Source of the DNA: Sphingobium phenoxybenzoativorans
Lineage (GTDB): Bacteria > Pseudomonadota > Alphaproteobacteria > Sphingomonadales > Sphingomonadaceae
Assembly (NCBI RefSeq): GCF_001757355.1
Contig: NZ_MINO01000004.1
Span: 94,371 to 158,370 of the forward strand
Direction: 5' to 3'
Length of the DNA stretch: 64,000 bases
Part shown: piece after piece, positions 34,788 to 43,500 of the stretch
Numbering within the stretch: position 1 is the stretch's first letter
Layout: every line of letters begins with the position of its first letter
Notes under the pieces: generated by a model
The model's input: only the letters and a program-made list of their open reading frames with translations
The model's database searches: none
What the model was told of the DNA's origin: nothing
Position numbers and translations under genes: made by a program

Positions 34788-35286
34788 TCACGTTCACTCC
34801 ACTGTGCGGCTGATAATTTACAAAAAGTGTTCGCCAACGTGCTTTGCACAACCGGATTTCCGACCGCCATTCCGGCCAGTAAAGCGCCGACCAGACTGCT
34901 GAAAAAAGATCTGGAATTGTTCGAATATTCATCGCCGCGATACAGTCTTTTTCAACGAAGCGAAAAAAAATCCTTATTCCGGGGTGATCACGCTCGCGTA
35001 TTTCCCACACTTCATCTTTAGCTGGGTCTAGACGTTTTATATCACAATCTTTGTCACGCCGTTCACCTACTACCAGTCTTTTCCCGGCCACGATCCGATC
35101 TAGCTTTCTGCGTATGCGCCCCGCATGGACTGAAAGTTCGTCTTCTGCGGTTTGAGGATCGAGCTGATCGAAGACATGCTTCGTTGTCCACAAACTCCGA
35201 GGACGAGCTTGACTTCCGAGAAGGGGAATCACTTCAATCAAACTTTTCTCATTCACCCTATCCTTCAAGCAATCTCGTATTGACAT
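34741..35286 (-). CDS. RelE/HigB-like toxin candidate
   Basis: This 181-residue protein (ATG at 35286; a TTG nine bases upstream is less likely) has a C-terminal half resembling the RelE/HigB fold: DEVWEIRERDHPGIRIFFRF, as in phage-derived HigB-like toxins. The N-terminal half is a basic helix-rich region (RIRRKLDRIVAGKRLVVGERRDKD). It is first in the operon, toxin before antitoxin, as in higBA. It would be a ribosome-dependent mRNA endonuclease; that is inference. Confidence 0.65.
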   Translation of the reverse strand: MSIRDCLKDRVNEKSLIEVIPLLGSQARPRSLWTTKHVFDQLDPQTAEDELSVHAGRIRRKLDRIVAGKRLVVGERRDKDCDIKRLDPAKDEVWEIRERDHPGIRIFFRFVEKDCIAAMNIRTIPDLFSAVWSALYWPEWRSEIRLCKARWRTLFVNYQPHSGVNVNDYLSNTIAAGDLRT

Positions 35287-35401
35287 ATAAGTCAACGCCC
35301 CCCGCGTATCAATGTCGGAAGGTGGTTAAAGAGATATGAAATGTCAAAGCGGTTTGGATCTGATTTGGAGCAACAAGCCTCATCATTGCGAGGCTGGAGG
35401 C

Positions 35402-35430
35402 AAAAAAAGGGCCGGCGCAAAGGCCAGCCC
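35402..35430 (-). terminator. Intrinsic terminator of the S24-peptidase operon
   Basis: On the minus strand GGGCTGGC and GCCGGCCC pair (one G-T) and are followed by seven T residues (35408-35402). It lies 115 nt after the last gene of the 37.4-35.5 kb minus operon. Confidence 0.85.
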
Positions 35431-35544
35431 GCAGAGTTTGGGAGAGGATGCCTGAATAGGCTTCACTATTGATAGCGGTGTCGGCTTAGCCAGCAATCGC
35501 CAAGAAGTGGATAGCGGGTAGCATATTTTGCATACGGCTGGCGG

Positions 35545-35862
35545 TCACATGCCTTCTGGATCGTGTGCCTCATCCTCCACACCCTTGTCGGGATCGGAGA
35601 TGATGCAGCCGGGGCCGCTGTCGATATTGAGGAAACGCGTACAGGGTTCATCCTCCGCGAAATTGCCGTCCGTTTCGTCGCCATTGGCTTCGGCTGGGTC
35701 GTCCTCCTCCGCGTCGGCGTCGCCATCAGCGATGTCTAGTAGATCGATAGCGACGGTAATGAAGGCCGAAAGCTGCGTGCGATCGAAGCGGCTAAGTACC
35801 CGCGAGATAACGGCGGGTGGGAGCGGCTGGGATGCGGAAGGTAGTTCAAGGATCGTCGCCAT
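35545..35862 (-). CDS. Small acidic hypothetical protein
   Basis: The start at 35862 follows GGGAGGG and lies 1 nt after the preceding stop; 105 residues. The C-terminal half is extremely acidic (ADGDADAEEDDPAEANGDE). Such proteins in phages may mimic DNA or act as anti-restriction proteins; no direct evidence here. Confidence 0.6.
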   Translation of the reverse strand: MATILELPSASQPLPPAVISRVLSRFDRTQLSAFITVAIDLLDIADGDADAEEDDPAEANGDETDGNFAEDEPCTRFLNIDSGPGCIISDPDKGVEDEAHDPEGM

Positions 35863-35863
35863 G

Positions 35864-36190
35864 TTAGCGTCCCTCCCCATTGCCAGCCCGCGCAATGTAG
35901 GCTCGATTGATGAAGAACAGCAGCTTCAATCGGACCTTATGCTTCGGCTCTCTGCCATTGCGCATGTCGAACACGATCCGGGGGTCACCCGCAGCGTCTC
36001 GGCCGAAGCGGGATGGCGGAGTGTCAGTGTCGCGCAGGAAGCACTCGACAGCCCGGAGCAGATCGATACCGACATAGGCGGCGGCGACGTTGTTCAGGTC
36101 CTTGCCTCGCTTCTGCGCCGCTTGTGATGGCAAATGCACGGGCCGCGAAGGCAGGCAGCGTGCGGGCGGGTTATGGCGCAGGGCGATCAT
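35864..36190 (-). CDS. Hypothetical protein
   Basis: This 108-residue basic protein overlaps the S24-like gene by 4 nt. Contains AYVGIDLLRAVECFLRDTD and KHKVRLKLLFFINRAYI. Not recognised. Confidence 0.6.
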   Translation of the reverse strand: MIALRHNPPARCLPSRPVHLPSQAAQKRGKDLNNVAAAYVGIDLLRAVECFLRDTDTPPSRFGRDAAGDPRIVFDMRNGREPKHKVRLKLLFFINRAYIARAGNGEGR

Positions 36191-36612
36191 TGAAAACCTC
36201 CCTTGCCGGGGTGGAACTGGACAAAGCCGTCCTCGCCGCGCTCAGCCTTGCCAAGACATTTATGGATGCCGGTCACCTTCGACATGGGGATCGACATGCA
36301 CCGGGGCGGATTGAGCATTTCCACGATGATGGCGGGAGAACACGCGTTGCCGAAAGGAAAATCCTTCGGCGGTGGCCCGACCAACAGTCGTTTGACGAAC
36401 CCAGGATATTCGTCCTCCGGCACCTGCGCCGGATCGAGAAGGATGCCGACTATATCGCCGTTCTGCACCTTCGCCGTTCGATCAAAGACCAGTAGGTCCC
36501 CGTCCTCGATCAGGGGCGACATGCATGTTCCCCGCCCGGTCATCGCGTATTGTTCGGGCAATGTGAAAGGGTCGGCCAAGTAGCCGGCCATGACGGGATT
36601 GATGACGCTCAT
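36187..36612 (-). CDS. S24/LexA-like peptidase domain protein without HTH
   Basis: This 141-residue protein has the S24/LexA peptidase pattern: catalytic Ser in GTCMSPLIEDGDLLVFD and Lys in GFVKRLLV. The N-terminal DNA-binding HTH of LexA/CI repressors is absent. It could cleave a partner or itself in response to RecA, linking the element to the SOS response. It overlaps both neighbours by 4 nt. Confidence 0.75.
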   Translation of the reverse strand: MSVINPVMAGYLADPFTLPEQYAMTGRGTCMSPLIEDGDLLVFDRTAKVQNGDIVGILLDPAQVPEDEYPGFVKRLLVGPPPKDFPFGNACSPAIIVEMLNPPRCMSIPMSKVTGIHKCLGKAERGEDGFVQFHPGKGGFQ

Positions 36613-36842
36613 GACAGCGCCTCCCGCGCGGAGCGCGCTTCAATAGCGGCCGTCACGTCCGCCCACAGGTAAATGTTTTCGTCCAGCAGGGTATGCAGAC
36701 GGCGGGCTTCGGCCTGTTCAGCGTCCGATCGGCCTTGGACTGCCCAGAAGAAGCGAAGTTCAGGGCTAGCGGCATATCCGCCACCGACAGCCTCGAAGCA
36801 GGCCAGCCAATCCTCAGCGCGCGTGGGTGTGGTGACGCTCAT
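36609..36842 (-). CDS. Small hypothetical protein
   Basis: This 77-residue protein overlaps its neighbours by 4 nt each. Motif WLACFEAVGGGYAASPELRFFWAVQGRS; helical C-terminus. Not recognised. Confidence 0.6.
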   Translation of the reverse strand: MSVTTPTRAEDWLACFEAVGGGYAASPELRFFWAVQGRSDAEQAEARRLHTLLDENIYLWADVTAAIEARSAREALS

Positions 36843-37450
36843 GCCGCGCCTCCCAGACGCTTCACGTCATCAAAGAAGGGCTGAACATAATCGAGATTAT
36901 AGCAGGGGGTGCTTTTGCCGCAGGCCTCCGGCCCGAACAGATAGTCCATCTTCCATGTGACCGCTGCCCAATGCGGTGCCGGGGTCTGCATCAATTCATA
37001 GGCAGCGTCGCATTCCTGCTCAGCCAAAGCGTCCATGCGGTCGTTGATGGCGTAATAGTCCAGCCTGCGGCAAAGTGCCTCATATCTGGCGTGACTAGTC
37101 TTCAGCTCCTCAATCTTCGGACGGATATGGGCGTAGAAATCGAAGCCATTCTCATCGATTTCGTACTGCGCAAACTCGCACGCGGGAATCCGGTACGTCG
37201 CGGATGAGCCGTCCTTGGCTACGTGCTTAATCCGATATTCCGGCTGGATCGCCGATACCCGCTTGTAGACCGGATTGTGGATCCTTTCGGCATAATCGTC
37301 GGACACAGCCTTGGCCTGAAGGTAGTGCGCCATTGCACTGTTCCATTCGCTGGTCGGGATAGCGGCCGGTGCGGGTTTGGCGCACATGGCCAAGGGCATT
37401 GTTGAAAGCGCACCGATGACGGCACGCCGTGAGGCATGTAAGGAGGTCAT
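36839..37450 (-). CDS. Hypothetical exported protein, first gene of S24 operon
   Basis: This 203-residue protein starts with a twin-Arg-like signal (SRRAVIGALSTMPLAMCA) and continues as a helical protein with DYAERIHNPVYKRV and several Cys. The family is not recognised. It heads a five-gene overlapping minus-strand operon. The upstream region carries an 11-bp inverted repeat. Confidence 0.6.
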   Translation of the reverse strand: MTSLHASRRAVIGALSTMPLAMCAKPAPAAIPTSEWNSAMAHYLQAKAVSDDYAERIHNPVYKRVSAIQPEYRIKHVAKDGSSATYRIPACEFAQYEIDENGFDFYAHIRPKIEELKTSHARYEALCRRLDYYAINDRMDALAEQECDAAYELMQTPAPHWAAVTWKMDYLFGPEACGKSTPCYNLDYVQPFFDDVKRLGGAA

Positions 37451-37538
37451 AGTCGTTCCCTCTACTCAGGGTTGCGATTAGACCTGGCCTTGGCGTTGGC
37501 GCGCCTTGGCTAGGTCGCCCTCGTCATGAGGACTTGTG

Positions 37539-37595
37539 CAACTTGTGCCTGTTAAGCAATACTGTCAACCCATATTGCGCAAGTGGCACAAGTTG
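37539..37595. promoter_or_regulatory. 11-bp inverted repeat in divergent promoter, probable operator
   Basis: CAACTTGTGCC (37539-37549) and GGCACAAGTTG (37585-37595) are exact reverse complements. Partial copies (ACTTGTGC at 37532 and AAGTTGTG at 37601) lie beside them. They sit between the S24 operon and the small RHH-like gene, which may encode the binding protein. Confidence 0.6.
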
Positions 37596-37609
37596 AGTAT
37601 AAGTTGTGT

Positions 37610-37765
37610 ATGACAGACCTGAAAGACCAGCGCATTCCGGTGATGATGACCGCAGCTGAAGTGCGAGCTATCGACGACTGGCGGCGCGCTCATCCAGAGT
37701 TGCCCTCCCGTGGTGAAGCTATTCGGCAGCTCGTCCGGCTTGGCATGAATGCGCGCGGCACCTGA
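37610..37765 (+). CDS. Ribbon-helix-helix-like small protein
   Basis: This 51-residue protein (start at 37610) has an RHH-like pattern: a beta segment RIPVMMTAAEVRAIDDWRR, then SRGEAIRQLVRLGM. It is divergent from the S24 operon, beside an inverted repeat. Probably a small repressor. Confidence 0.65.
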   Translation: MTDLKDQRIPVMMTAAEVRAIDDWRRAHPELPSRGEAIRQLVRLGMNARGT

Positions 37766-37895
37766 ACCCTGCAAATTTGCAAGGCTAATTGCTTCTAGGA
37801 ATTGTACCCGATCTTCCTTTAGCGCGACATTATCCCCTGCGGCCATGTCTGCGCAGCGCAGTCCTTCGCATCCGATCGGATCGCACCGGGTAATG

Positions 37896-38153
37896 TCATC
37901 GCCGCTTTAGGCCGATTAAGTCTCTAAGAGTTTCAGCCATCGCATTGCTACCAAATAAAAATGGTGCGGCCAGTGCTCCAAAAACGATAATGCATTGATC
38001 GCGAACGCTGTCAGGCCAGCCGAATATCTCGGCGGCAACCGCGATTGGCAATCCGGCCAGCAAATAACCGCAAACGATGGTTAGAGCCATGAAGGCGAAT
38101 ATGAACGCCCCACGCTGCCACTGATGTATCGCTTTCGCTATTTTTCCGGCCAT
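37896..38153 (-). CDS. Small membrane protein with two TM segments
   Basis: The start at 38153 follows GGAAGGGGAAAG; 85 residues. Two hydrophobic segments (FIFAFMALTIVCGYLLAG and IIVFGALAAPFLFG) flank a short loop, and the C-terminus is charged. Size and layout would fit a holin-like or superinfection-exclusion protein; neither is shown. Confidence 0.6.
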   Translation of the reverse strand: MAGKIAKAIHQWQRGAFIFAFMALTIVCGYLLAGLPIAVAAEIFGWPDSVRDQCIIVFGALAAPFLFGSNAMAETLRDLIGLKRR

Positions 38154-38423
38154 GCCACTTTCCCCTTCCCTTCCGGGAGGTATCGCCGAGTTTGATTGAA
38201 ATTCAAACAATCAACGATCTGTTGCGGCCCACCTCGATAAATAGTATGTAGTCAACACGACCACGCAAGCGGGTCTGCGGCGAGAGCGCTGCCTAGAACG
38301 GCAATCCATGATTGCATCGGTGACCGCAGAGACGGTCCCACCAGAACCTCCGTTATTCGGAATGAACTGAAGATATCGCGGCATCATCTGCTTGTCTTTC
38401 CATTCTGATTTCTGGAGATGACG

Positions 38424-38579
38424 ATGGCTGACCGGCTATCTGTGCACGACACCACAATCCGTTTCCGCGCTAACTCCATGCTCGTTGCCAGCGCTTCCGA
38501 AAGGGCGCGCCAGCAGGGCATGACGATGGCGGAATATCTGCGTCACACGATGCGCCGCTCTCTGCGGGATGCTGCCTGA
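38424..38579 (+). CDS. Small RHH-like protein, paralogue of the 45,989 gene
   Basis: This 51-residue protein starts 7 nt after GGAG and overlaps the next gene by one base. The sequence MADRLSVHDTTIRFRANSML aligns over its whole length with the 51-residue protein at 45,989. A beta strand then two helices suggests RHH DNA binding. It opens the ejection operon. Confidence 0.65.
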   Translation: MADRLSVHDTTIRFRANSMLVASASERARQQGMTMAEYLRHTMRRSLRDAA

Positions 38580-39442
38580 TGGTCGCCGCAGCCGTCATTG
38601 GTGGCGTGGCCACCCTGGGAGGCGCAGCCGTTTCCGCGTCGGCCAGTAGCAAGGCGTCGAAAGCGGCGTCCAAGGCAGCCTCGACGAACAATGCGCTTCA
38701 GGAGCGGATTTATAACGAGAACCGCGCGACACTCGATCCCTACGTGCAGGCGGGGAACAGAGCGACACCCGCTATCCAAGCCCTTCTCGGCCTAGGCGGA
38801 ACCGAAGGCGTCCTCAGTCCCTCCAAGTCGCCAAGCACGGACTGGTCTGCCTATGTCACCGGCAACCCTGACATCCTCGCGGATTATCAGCGGTTCCATG
38901 CGGGCGAGGATATCGGCGCCTACGGCCAGAACCATTACAACCTCTATGGCCAGAATGAGGGCCGGGATATTTCCGCCTATACAAGCGGAGCGCAGCCCCA
39001 ACCTGCCGCGCTTTCTTCCGGTCAAGGTGTGTTGGATGCTCAAAATGCGGCGTTTGAGAACTTCCGGAACAGCACCGGCTACCAGGATAGCTTTGCTGAA
39101 GGACAGCGCGCAGTTACGTCTGCTTATAGTCGTCGTGGCCTTCTGGATAGCGGTGCGGCGATGAAGGCCCTGGCCAAGTATGGCGCTTACCAATCCACTC
39201 TCAGCTTCGGCGATTATCTGTCTCGCCTGGTCCAGCAGCAAGGCGTCGGGGCAGGCGCTGCCACCGCTCTAACAGGCAATGCGCAGAATTTCGCGAATGC
39301 CACCAGCGCGAACAACAATTCCGCCGCCCAGACACAGGGACAGGCGGCGTTGGCGAATGCGGGGAACATCAATGGCGCGCTGCAATCCGGGCTGAGCACC
39401 TATGCGCTCGCTCAGGGTCTCAAGTCGTCTTACTCAAAATAG
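38579..39442 (+). CDS. Phage DNA-ejection/internal virion protein-like (first)
   Basis: This 287-residue protein has a glycine/alanine hydrophobic N-terminus (GGVATLGGAAVSASASSKAS), followed by a helix with NNALQERIYNENRATLDPYV. It then has a short repeat motif ending HYNLYGQNEGRD and a Ser/Ala/Gln-rich C-terminus. This matches the small ejection proteins of podoviruses and related prophages in style, position and order. Membrane insertion of the N-terminus is inferred. Confidence 0.7.
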   Translation: MVAAAVIGGVATLGGAAVSASASSKASKAASKAASTNNALQERIYNENRATLDPYVQAGNRATPAIQALLGLGGTEGVLSPSKSPSTDWSAYVTGNPDILADYQRFHAGEDIGAYGQNHYNLYGQNEGRDISAYTSGAQPQPAALSSGQGVLDAQNAAFENFRNSTGYQDSFAEGQRAVTSAYSRRGLLDSGAAMKALAKYGAYQSTLSFGDYLSRLVQQQGVGAGAATALTGNAQNFANATSANNNSAAQTQGQAALANAGNINGALQSGLSTYALAQGLKSSYSK

Positions 39443-39451
39443 GGGCAGATC

Positions 39452-40537
39452 ATGGACTTCGATTTTTCAATGGCGCGCACCCCGAACTTCGTGAGCGCCG
39501 CTCTATCGGGGTATCAGGTTGGGCAGAAGCTGGGACAGCAAAAGAGGGTTCGGGCTGCGTTGTCGCAATTCGGCACTGATCCGCAAGGCGCGATCGATGA
39601 GGCTGTGGCGGCTGGCGATATCGACACGGCCAATGCGTTGCAGAAGCGCTATGATGATGGCGCGGTGCGTGCGGCGCTTCCTTATCTGTATAATCGCCCT
39701 GGTGCGACCAAGCCCGCGCTTACTCTGGCTGATGTCACCGGCAATTCCCAGACTGGCGCTCCCCTGTTGCACGGCGGTCAGCCTGCGCTTTCCCGGATCG
39801 ATGGTCCGACCAGAGTTGGCGTGCTGAATCCCCCTCCACCGGGAGGCGGCGATGAGGGCAACGGCGAAGGCCCTGATATTGTCGTGACGGCGCGTCCGAA
39901 AGCGGAGGAGCCGGGCATGGGCGAATTGAACCATGAAGCTTTGGTCAAGATCATGACGCACGATCCCAAGCTGGCGATCGGGCTTATCCGCATGGACGGA
40001 CAGCAGCGCGCGCAAACCGCGAAGATCGCCCAGCAGCAGGTCCAGATGGAATCCCAGCTCATAAATGCTGTGCGGAAATATCCTGAAGAAGAACGAGACG
40101 GCGTTTATCAGGAGTTGCGAGCCGATCTGGAGGCGAAAGGCGTGAAGGGCCTGCCCGAAGTATGGGATGAGGAATTTGCGGAAGGTCGTGCGCGGCTCGG
40201 CCTTACTGTCTTACAGGCCTTCAATGTGGATCGCGCGGATCGTCGCCTGGCTGCGGATATTGAAGATGACGAGGCGGACAACGCCCGCGCTGATCGCAAC
40301 ACTGCCAGCATCATTGCAGACCGTGATGGCCGCCGTGGACTGATTGCACGAGGCCAGGATATCGCATCCCGCGATCGGCGCAGGGGTCAGGATATTTCGT
40401 CTACCCGTCCGAAGGGTGGAAAAGGCGCGGGCACTGCGCCCGTCATCCATGATGTTAAAACCCCTGCTGAGGCGCGGGCGCTACCGAAAGGGGCTTACTT
40501 CCGCATTCCGGGCGGCGGCGTGAAGGTCAACAAGTGA
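39452..40537 (+). CDS. Phage DNA-ejection protein-like (second), with TonB-box-like motif
   Basis: This 361-residue protein starts with FVSAALSGYQVGQKLGQQKR, a typical internal-virion-protein start, followed by long helices rich in Asp/Arg. At residues 142-147 it reads DIVVTA, identical to the TonB box of the receptor at 9,684. A repeated RGQDI occurs near the C-terminus. It overlaps the next, giant gene by one to three bases. Probably a periplasm-spanning ejection protein. Confidence 0.68.
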   Translation: MDFDFSMARTPNFVSAALSGYQVGQKLGQQKRVRAALSQFGTDPQGAIDEAVAAGDIDTANALQKRYDDGAVRAALPYLYNRPGATKPALTLADVTGNSQTGAPLLHGGQPALSRIDGPTRVGVLNPPPPGGGDEGNGEGPDIVVTARPKAEEPGMGELNHEALVKIMTHDPKLAIGLIRMDGQQRAQTAKIAQQQVQMESQLINAVRKYPEEERDGVYQELRADLEAKGVKGLPEVWDEEFAEGRARLGLTVLQAFNVDRADRRLAADIEDDEADNARADRNTASIIADRDGRRGLIARGQDIASRDRRRGQDISSTRPKGGKGAGTAPVIHDVKTPAEARALPKGAYFRIPGGGVKVNK

Positions 40538-43500
40538 TGGCGAGCCAGTGGGATGATTTCCCGGACGCGCCGGTCGCGGATCAGGATTGGTCGCAGTTCG
40601 AAGACGCGCCCAGGAGCGTTCAGAAAACAGCAAAGCGTCGAACGCTGTCTGTCCGCAAAGCGCCTGCTGCCGGATCGATCTTGTCCGCTCCAACCGGCGA
40701 AAACCATGACGGTGACACGTTCAGACTGAAGTCCGGCGACAACGCCCGGCTGTATGGCGTCGATGCCTTCGAACTGGATCAGCAAGGCCGCAGGAACGGC
40801 CAGCCCGTCGCTTTGGGTCATATGGCAAAGGACTATCTCGGCCAGAACCTTGGACCTGATGGCGTCGTCACTGCAACCGGATGGATGACGTACAACCGCC
40901 CGGTGGTTGCCCTGTCGTCAGGCGGCCGAGACGCCGCGCAGGGGGTATTGAGCAGCGGTTTGGGGATGGCGACGCCGGAATATTTGAAGAACGATCCCGA
41001 CCGGCTCCTGGAATATATGGAAGCGGAGCGCGGAGCACGTCTCAACCGGCGTGGCGCATTCGCGGGGCAAGCCCAATATCCGAAAGACTTCCGTGCGGGC
41101 AAAGCGGACCCGTGGGCAAAAGCAGAAGAAGGCCAGTACGGCAACAGCATCGCCGTATTCCCTGATGAGCCTACGCCGTTCCAGGGTCTGAGACCGGAAG
41201 TTGAGCAAGGCTATATGGCGCTTGCAAAGGACCGGAACAGCACTGCTGCCGACCTGCTGGCCTATGCCAAGGCGAACGGGTTCCAGATTGATCCCAAGGT
41301 TGTCGAGCGCTTCATTGCCGAACGGAACAAGGGCCGCGATGTCGCTGATGGAGTGACCTATGAAGCGCTTCCCCCGGTCCTGACTAATCAGGGCGACGGA
41401 GCATTAGGTGCAGGTGTTCGCGGTCTTGCCGACCCTATCAACATGCTCGATGAAATCGGCGGCGTCATCGATACTGTGGGTCTGACGCCCGGCAGGGAAA
41501 ATATCTGGGATAGCGACCGCCGATTCGGCGATATCCTCTACAACAACATCGATCAGAACCGGGGTGTCCTTGCCTACGATGATGCTGAGCATCCTTATGC
41601 GCGCTTCGCTGGACAGCTTGCCAGCGGCCTCGTTCTGCCTGGCGCATCGGTTGAGGGCGTCGGCGCAGCAGCCGCCCGCGGTGTTCTCTTAAATGGCGGA
41701 TCCCGCTTCGCGGCGGCACAGGCTGCGAAATCTGCGGTTCGTCGTCGTCTCGCCGTTGCCGGGGCAGCCGAAGGCTCATTGGCTGGCTTCGGTGGTGCTG
41801 AAGGTGGTGTGGTGGACCGCCTGCCATCGGCTGGCGTTGGTGGCGTGGCTGGCACAGTGCTGGGTGTTGGTGGCGCTGAACTGCTCAATGCCGTCGCACC
41901 TGCCGGTCGAGCCGTTATCAACAAGGTGCGTGGCCGCGTTGAGGAAGCTGCTCCGGATGTAATGCCATCCCCTGCCAGTAGAGATTGGGACGCTTTCGCG
42001 GATGCGCCGCAAGATATCGTTGAGGCGGCAGACCAGGCATCAAATGCTGCCTCCACAACCGAAAGCGCCCGCTTGGCCGATGAGTGGTCCGCTATGGAGG
42101 CAGGCAAGGCGCGATATCAGCGCTCGATCGCCGACCTCTGGCGGCAGACACCGGAAGAACTTGAAGCTCTACATAGCCGGGCGTTGGCGAAAGAGCGCGT
42201 TGACCTCATGGACGCCGCGACGCGTAGCGGCATGGAGCTTTCACCCGAACTGCGCCGAACTATCGAGAAAGGCTCGATTGAAAGGGCCGGCGCTAGATTG
42301 GCGGATGCGCTGGATAAGCACTTCGGCGGCAATGTCCCCGATGACATAGATCGCCTGGTCAATCCCAGATGGGCCGATCACCAAGACGGCGGTTTGCCGA
42401 ACAGCGATGACGTGGATGAGGTGCTTAAGGCTTATGGCCTGATCATCCCGACCGACGATGACCACAGCATCGCATCGGAAATGGGCTGGGCGTTAAGGAA
42501 ACTGAACACCGGCGATCTGGAAGCGGTCGCACGTGGCGAGGGCGGCGCGCCGCAGCAGGCCGCTATGGCTACCGTCCGCGAAGGATATCGCATCCTTGGC
42601 GATCGGGGCGTCAACAAGGATAGCGTGCCTCCGATGATTGCTGAGGCGATGGTGAGGAATGGCGTGCCTCCCCATCTCGCAAACGAATTGACGGGACAAC
42701 TGTTCGACATGCTCCGGCAGGCGGCTGGGCCTCGATCAGAGATGAGCGGCGCGGGTGCTGCACTTCCTGGGGCGGCAAGCAGTGGCTCGGCGGGCGGCAG
42801 GGCTGACATGCTCAATGAAACCACCATGCCTTCGATCAGTAGCCCGCGAATAATCGACCGCATCGATGTGAACGACCGCGCGAGACCGATGCTTGATGCC
42901 GCCACGGATATGGCGCGGATGCAGCAGGCGGAGCGTGTGAACCCTGCGGATGTCCTGCCCATCCCGTCGAATGAGGTTGCATCGCTCGATGAGGCAGCGG
43001 CGATCAGTGCCGGCCGATATCCTGCGGTTAAAGCGCCGAACGAGATGGACGAGCTTGGCCGCCGCGATTTGCCATCGCCAGTCGATGCGACGCGCACCTT
43101 ACCCAAGCGTGGGCCGCTTGATCTGAACACTTTCCTGCGGACCAAAGGCGGTCTGATCGATAAGGGTGGTGAACTTCGGCATATGGGCGTGACGAACGCC
43201 GGGCGGGATCTGGACTTTGCCAAAGGCGAGCAACGCTTTGGGAAGTTGGTCGACAATGAAAACGGCATGACGCTGGACGATGCGGCCGACCTCGCCTGGA
43301 GGGAGGGCTATTTCCCCGATTATGCCGAACGGCCGACCGTCGCCGAGTTTCTGGACGCGGTGGACAATACGAACCGGGGAATCAACCGGTCTTTCCGTCC
43401 CGACGATCTCGCAGAGGTCGATGCCTTCGCCGTTGCCCGCGATCAGCGCCTTGCAGTGGAACGGGCGCGTGATGAAGGTGCGCCTCTGGTCGAAGATCGG

